Shown: positions 5,713-7,762 of the stretch, piece after piece | How the letters are laid out: each line of letters opens with the position of its first letter | Numbering within the stretch: the stretch's first letter is position 1 | Assembly (NCBI GenBank): GCA_012032575.1 | Contig: JAAUSP010000358.1 | Location: 1-7,762, forward strand | Source: Anaerolineales bacterium | GTDB lineage: Bacteria; Chloroflexota; Anaerolineae; 4572-78; J111 | Reading direction: 5' to 3' | Length of the DNA stretch: 7,762 bases | Translations under genes and position numbers: made by a program | Notes under the pieces: generated by a model | What the model saw: the letters and a program-made list of their open reading frames with translations, nothing else | The model's database searches: none | Told to the model about the DNA's origin: nothing

Positions 5713-7653
5713 ATGCCAAGCGGATACAACGGAAAGATTTTGCATGTCAATCTGACCGTAGGGGAGTTGACCGTTGAGGAGCCGCCGGAGAGTTTTTACC
5801 GCAAATACATGGGCGGCAGTGCGCTCAACATGCATTATTTGCTCAAAGAGATGCCGGCCAAAGCCGACCCCTTGGGACCGGATAATATTCTGGCCCTGTC
5901 GGTGGGCGTGACCACCGGCGCGGCGGTATCGGGCCAGAGCCGCATGACCTCTACGGCCAAAAGCCCGCTGACCGGGGCGATTGGCGACGCTCAATGCGGC
6001 GGCTTCTTTCCGGCGGAAATGAAATTTGCCGGCTTCGATGCCTTTATCATCAAAGGCAAAGCGGCCCGGCCCGTTTACCTGTGGGTCAACGACGGCCAGG
6101 TTGAACTGCGCGACGCCAGCCATCTGTGGGGCAAAATCACCGGCGAGGTCGAAGCGATTCTGAAAGAAGAATTGGGCGACAAAGACATCGAAGTGGCCCA
6201 GGTGGGTCCGGCGGGCGAACGGGGGGTGCGCTACGCTTCCATCATCAATATGAGCAACCGGGCCAACGGCCGGACCGGCATGGGCGCGGTCATGGGCAGC
6301 AAAAATCTCAAAGCGGTGGTCGTCCGGGGCAAAGAAGGCAAAAAGAAGTTTACCGTCGCCGACAAAAAAGGGCTGAACGATCTGGCCCGCATAGGCGCAA
6401 AAATGTTCCCCACCTCCGATGTGGCCGGCCTGGGCAAGTACGGCACTGCCGAAACTACCGGGGCGCAGCAGTCGGTGGGTATGTTGCCTTCCTACAATTT
6501 CAACAGCGGCGTCTTTGACAATTGGGAGAAAATTGACGGCCCGACCATGTACGACACCATTCTGCTGGGCGCGAATGAGGACAAGCAGGATTTGAAGGGC
6601 CGCGACACCTGCTACAGTTGCACCATTCGCTGCAAGCGGGTAGTCGAAATTACCGAAGGCCCCTACAAAGTTGACCCCCATTACGGCGGGCCGGAATACG
6701 AAACCACCTCCACCTTTGGCAACTACTGCGGCGTTGACGACCTGGCCGCCATCTCCTACGCCAACCAGCTTTGCAACCAGTACGGCATGGATACCATTTC
6801 GTGCGGGGCGACCATCGCCTGGGCCATGGAATGTTTTGAAAACGGCCTCATTACCATCGCCGATACCGGCGGCTACGCCCTGAACTTCGGCAGCGCCGAG
6901 GCGATGGTCAAAATGACCGAACTGATTGCTCACGGCGAGGGCTTCGGCCAACTTCTGGGACTGGGGTCGGCGGCGGCGGCCAAAGTCATTGGGCGCGGCA
7001 CAGACGCCTATCTCATCACCTGCAAAGGCCAGGAAGCCCCGGCCCACATGCCCCAGATGAAGCGCAGCCTGGCCCTGATTTACGCGGTCAATCCCTTTGG
7101 AGCCGATCACCAGAGCAGCGAGCACGACCCGGTGTATGAGGAAAAGGTGGCTTACCCGGAGCGGCTGGGGTCGCTGGGCCTCTCGGACCCGCAGCCGGTG
7201 CGCTCGCTCACCCCGGAAAAGGTCCGCTTTGCCCGCGAGACCCAATATTTTTACAGCCTGATGGACAGTGTCAACGTTTGCCAGTTTGTCTACGGCCCGG
7301 CCTGGCAACTTTACGGCCCGGAGGATTTGCTGCAAATGATCCGGGTGGTGACCGGCTGGGAGGTGACAATGGAGGAGATGCAACAGGTCGGCGAACGACG
7401 GCTGAACATGCTGCGTGCCTTCAACGCCCGCGAGGGGGTTGACCGCGAGCAGGACAAACTGGCCGAGAAGATGTTCAAACAGGCGCTCAAAGGCGGCTCC
7501 AGCGACGGCATCGCCGTGGACCGCGTCCAATTCGAGGCCGCCCTGGATGAATATTACCGCCAGAACGACTGGGATGTTGAAACCGGCGCACCCACCCGCC
7601 ACAAACTGGAAGCATTGGAACTGGGCTGGGTTGCGGATCAGTTAAGGGTGTAA
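5713..7653 (+). CDS. Aldehyde ferredoxin oxidoreductase (AOR) family protein, W/Mo-bispterin and 4Fe-4S
   Basis: A 646-residue cytoplasmic enzyme; AOR members oxidise aldehydes to carboxylic acids using a tungsten or molybdenum bis-pterin centre and one 4Fe-4S cluster, passing electrons to ferredoxin. The N-terminal domain (about 4-205) opens with GYNGKILHVNLT and holds YMGGSALN (32-39), GAAVSGQSR (69-77) and the family signature GRTGMGAVMGSKNLKA (186-201). Cluster ligands are C300, C303 and C307 (CYSCTIRC) and, by position, C523 in SVNVCQFVYG. GPEYET (326-331) and H466 in GADH match the pocket Glu and His region of Pyrococcus AOR. GMDTISCG (358-365) and the end TRHKLEALEL are also typical. 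Length is near the family norm of about 600-650, and the gene looks intact. It follows the moaD-like gene by 100 bases, with no clear promoter of its own. Substrate and metal cannot be assigned: AOR, FOR, GAPOR, WOR, YdhV-like and BamB-like members share these motifs. Confidence 0.95.
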   Translation: MPSGYNGKILHVNLTVGELTVEEPPESFYRKYMGGSALNMHYLLKEMPAKADPLGPDNILALSVGVTTGAAVSGQSRMTSTAKSPLTGAIGDAQCGGFFPAEMKFAGFDAFIIKGKAARPVYLWVNDGQVELRDASHLWGKITGEVEAILKEELGDKDIEVAQVGPAGERGVRYASIINMSNRANGRTGMGAVMGSKNLKAVVVRGKEGKKKFTVADKKGLNDLARIGAKMFPTSDVAGLGKYGTAETTGAQQSVGMLPSYNFNSGVFDNWEKIDGPTMYDTILLGANEDKQDLKGRDTCYSCTIRCKRVVEITEGPYKVDPHYGGPEYETTSTFGNYCGVDDLAAISYANQLCNQYGMDTISCGATIAWAMECFENGLITIADTGGYALNFGSAEAMVKMTELIAHGEGFGQLLGLGSAAAAKVIGRGTDAYLITCKGQEAPAHMPQMKRSLALIYAVNPFGADHQSSEHDPVYEEKVAYPERLGSLGLSDPQPVRSLTPEKVRFARETQYFYSLMDSVNVCQFVYGPAWQLYGPEDLLQMIRVVTGWEVTMEEMQQVGERRLNMLRAFNAREGVDREQDKLAEKMFKQALKGGSSDGIAVDRVQFEAALDEYYRQNDWDVETGAPTRHKLEALELGWVADQLRV

Positions 7654-7682
7654 GGCAGTTCCAAGATTTAAATTAACCAAAA

Positions 7683-7742
7683 CGTGTTGCGTGGTGCGTG
7701 GTGCGTAAGATCAAACAGACGGAACACGCAAGACGCAACACG
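7683..7742. repeat. GCGTG repeat cluster with imperfect inverted repeat downstream of AOR
   Basis: CGTGTTGCGT (7683-7692) is exactly complementary to ACGCAACACG (7733-7742). Extended inward to 22 bases, the arms agree at 18 positions, around a spacer of about 16 bases. The left arm itself contains a tandem GTGGTGC word. It begins about 30 bases after the AOR stop. The hairpin could slow or protect the mRNA end, but there is no U-run directly after it, so a classic terminator is not supported. It resembles the cluster at 5612-5675. Confidence 0.6.
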
Positions 7743-7762
7743 AATGTTGAGTAATTATTTTC

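Noticed and set aside
5683..7602. Long minus-strand open frame (639 codons) opposite the AOR gene
   Set aside because: It is the antisense shadow of a GC-rich gene with strong codon bias. The plus-strand product has clear AOR motifs throughout, while the antisense protein is low-complexity and unrecognisable.
7683..7742. CRISPR array or rho-independent terminator
   Set aside because: The words are short and degenerate without regular unique spacers, and the inverted repeat has no following U-run.

Overview
This window reads as a chromosomal segment of a free-living bacterium. Two gene groups point away from a shared regulatory gap at about 5220-5381. On the minus strand are a membrane-bound histidine kinase with many PAS domains and, after it, a stand-alone Rcp1-type response regulator. 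On the plus strand are a small MoaD/ThiS-like sulfur carrier and a tungsten/molybdenum-pterin aldehyde ferredoxin oxidoreductase (AOR) family enzyme. The AOR and MoaD-like pair suggests an anaerobic or facultative lifestyle. The long PAS kinase and the intergenic clusters of GCGTG-type words resemble what I recall from Chloroflexota (Anaerolineae-like) genomes. That placement is an impression, not proven from the sequence.

Layout. 1-68: no gene seen. 69-566 (minus): receiver-only response regulator. 567-627: short gap holding a near-perfect 12-bp direct repeat and the regulator's ribosome binding site. 628-5219 (minus): one histidine kinase gene now split into two reading frames by a one-base shift at a run of five A on the coding strand (plus-strand 3609-3613). 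Restoring one A gives a continuous 1530-residue protein: two membrane segments, eight PAS domains, GAF, HisKA, HATPase. 5220-5381: divergent promoter region with back-to-back promoter-like boxes, a 10-bp direct repeat and a small AT-rich hairpin. 5382-5612 (plus): MoaD-like protein starting at TTG. 5613-5712: gap with GCGTG-type repeats and a strong Shine-Dalgarno. 5713-7653 (plus): AOR family oxidoreductase. 7654-7762: a second GCGTG-type repeat cluster with an imperfect 22-bp inverted repeat.

How the genes may work together. The kinase probably passes phosphate to the adjacent receiver protein, as in Cph1/Rcp1-like pairs; neither carries an output domain, so the final target is not visible. 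The MoaD-like protein probably supplies sulfur for the pterin dithiolene of the W/Mo cofactor, or otherwise serves the neighbouring AOR. Sharing one short promoter gap makes co-regulation of the signalling pair and the AOR pair plausible, but this is inference. I see no mobile element, CRISPR array, tRNA or rRNA, and nothing that clearly forms a wholly new system. The most informative oddities are the kinase frameshift and the compact divergent control region.
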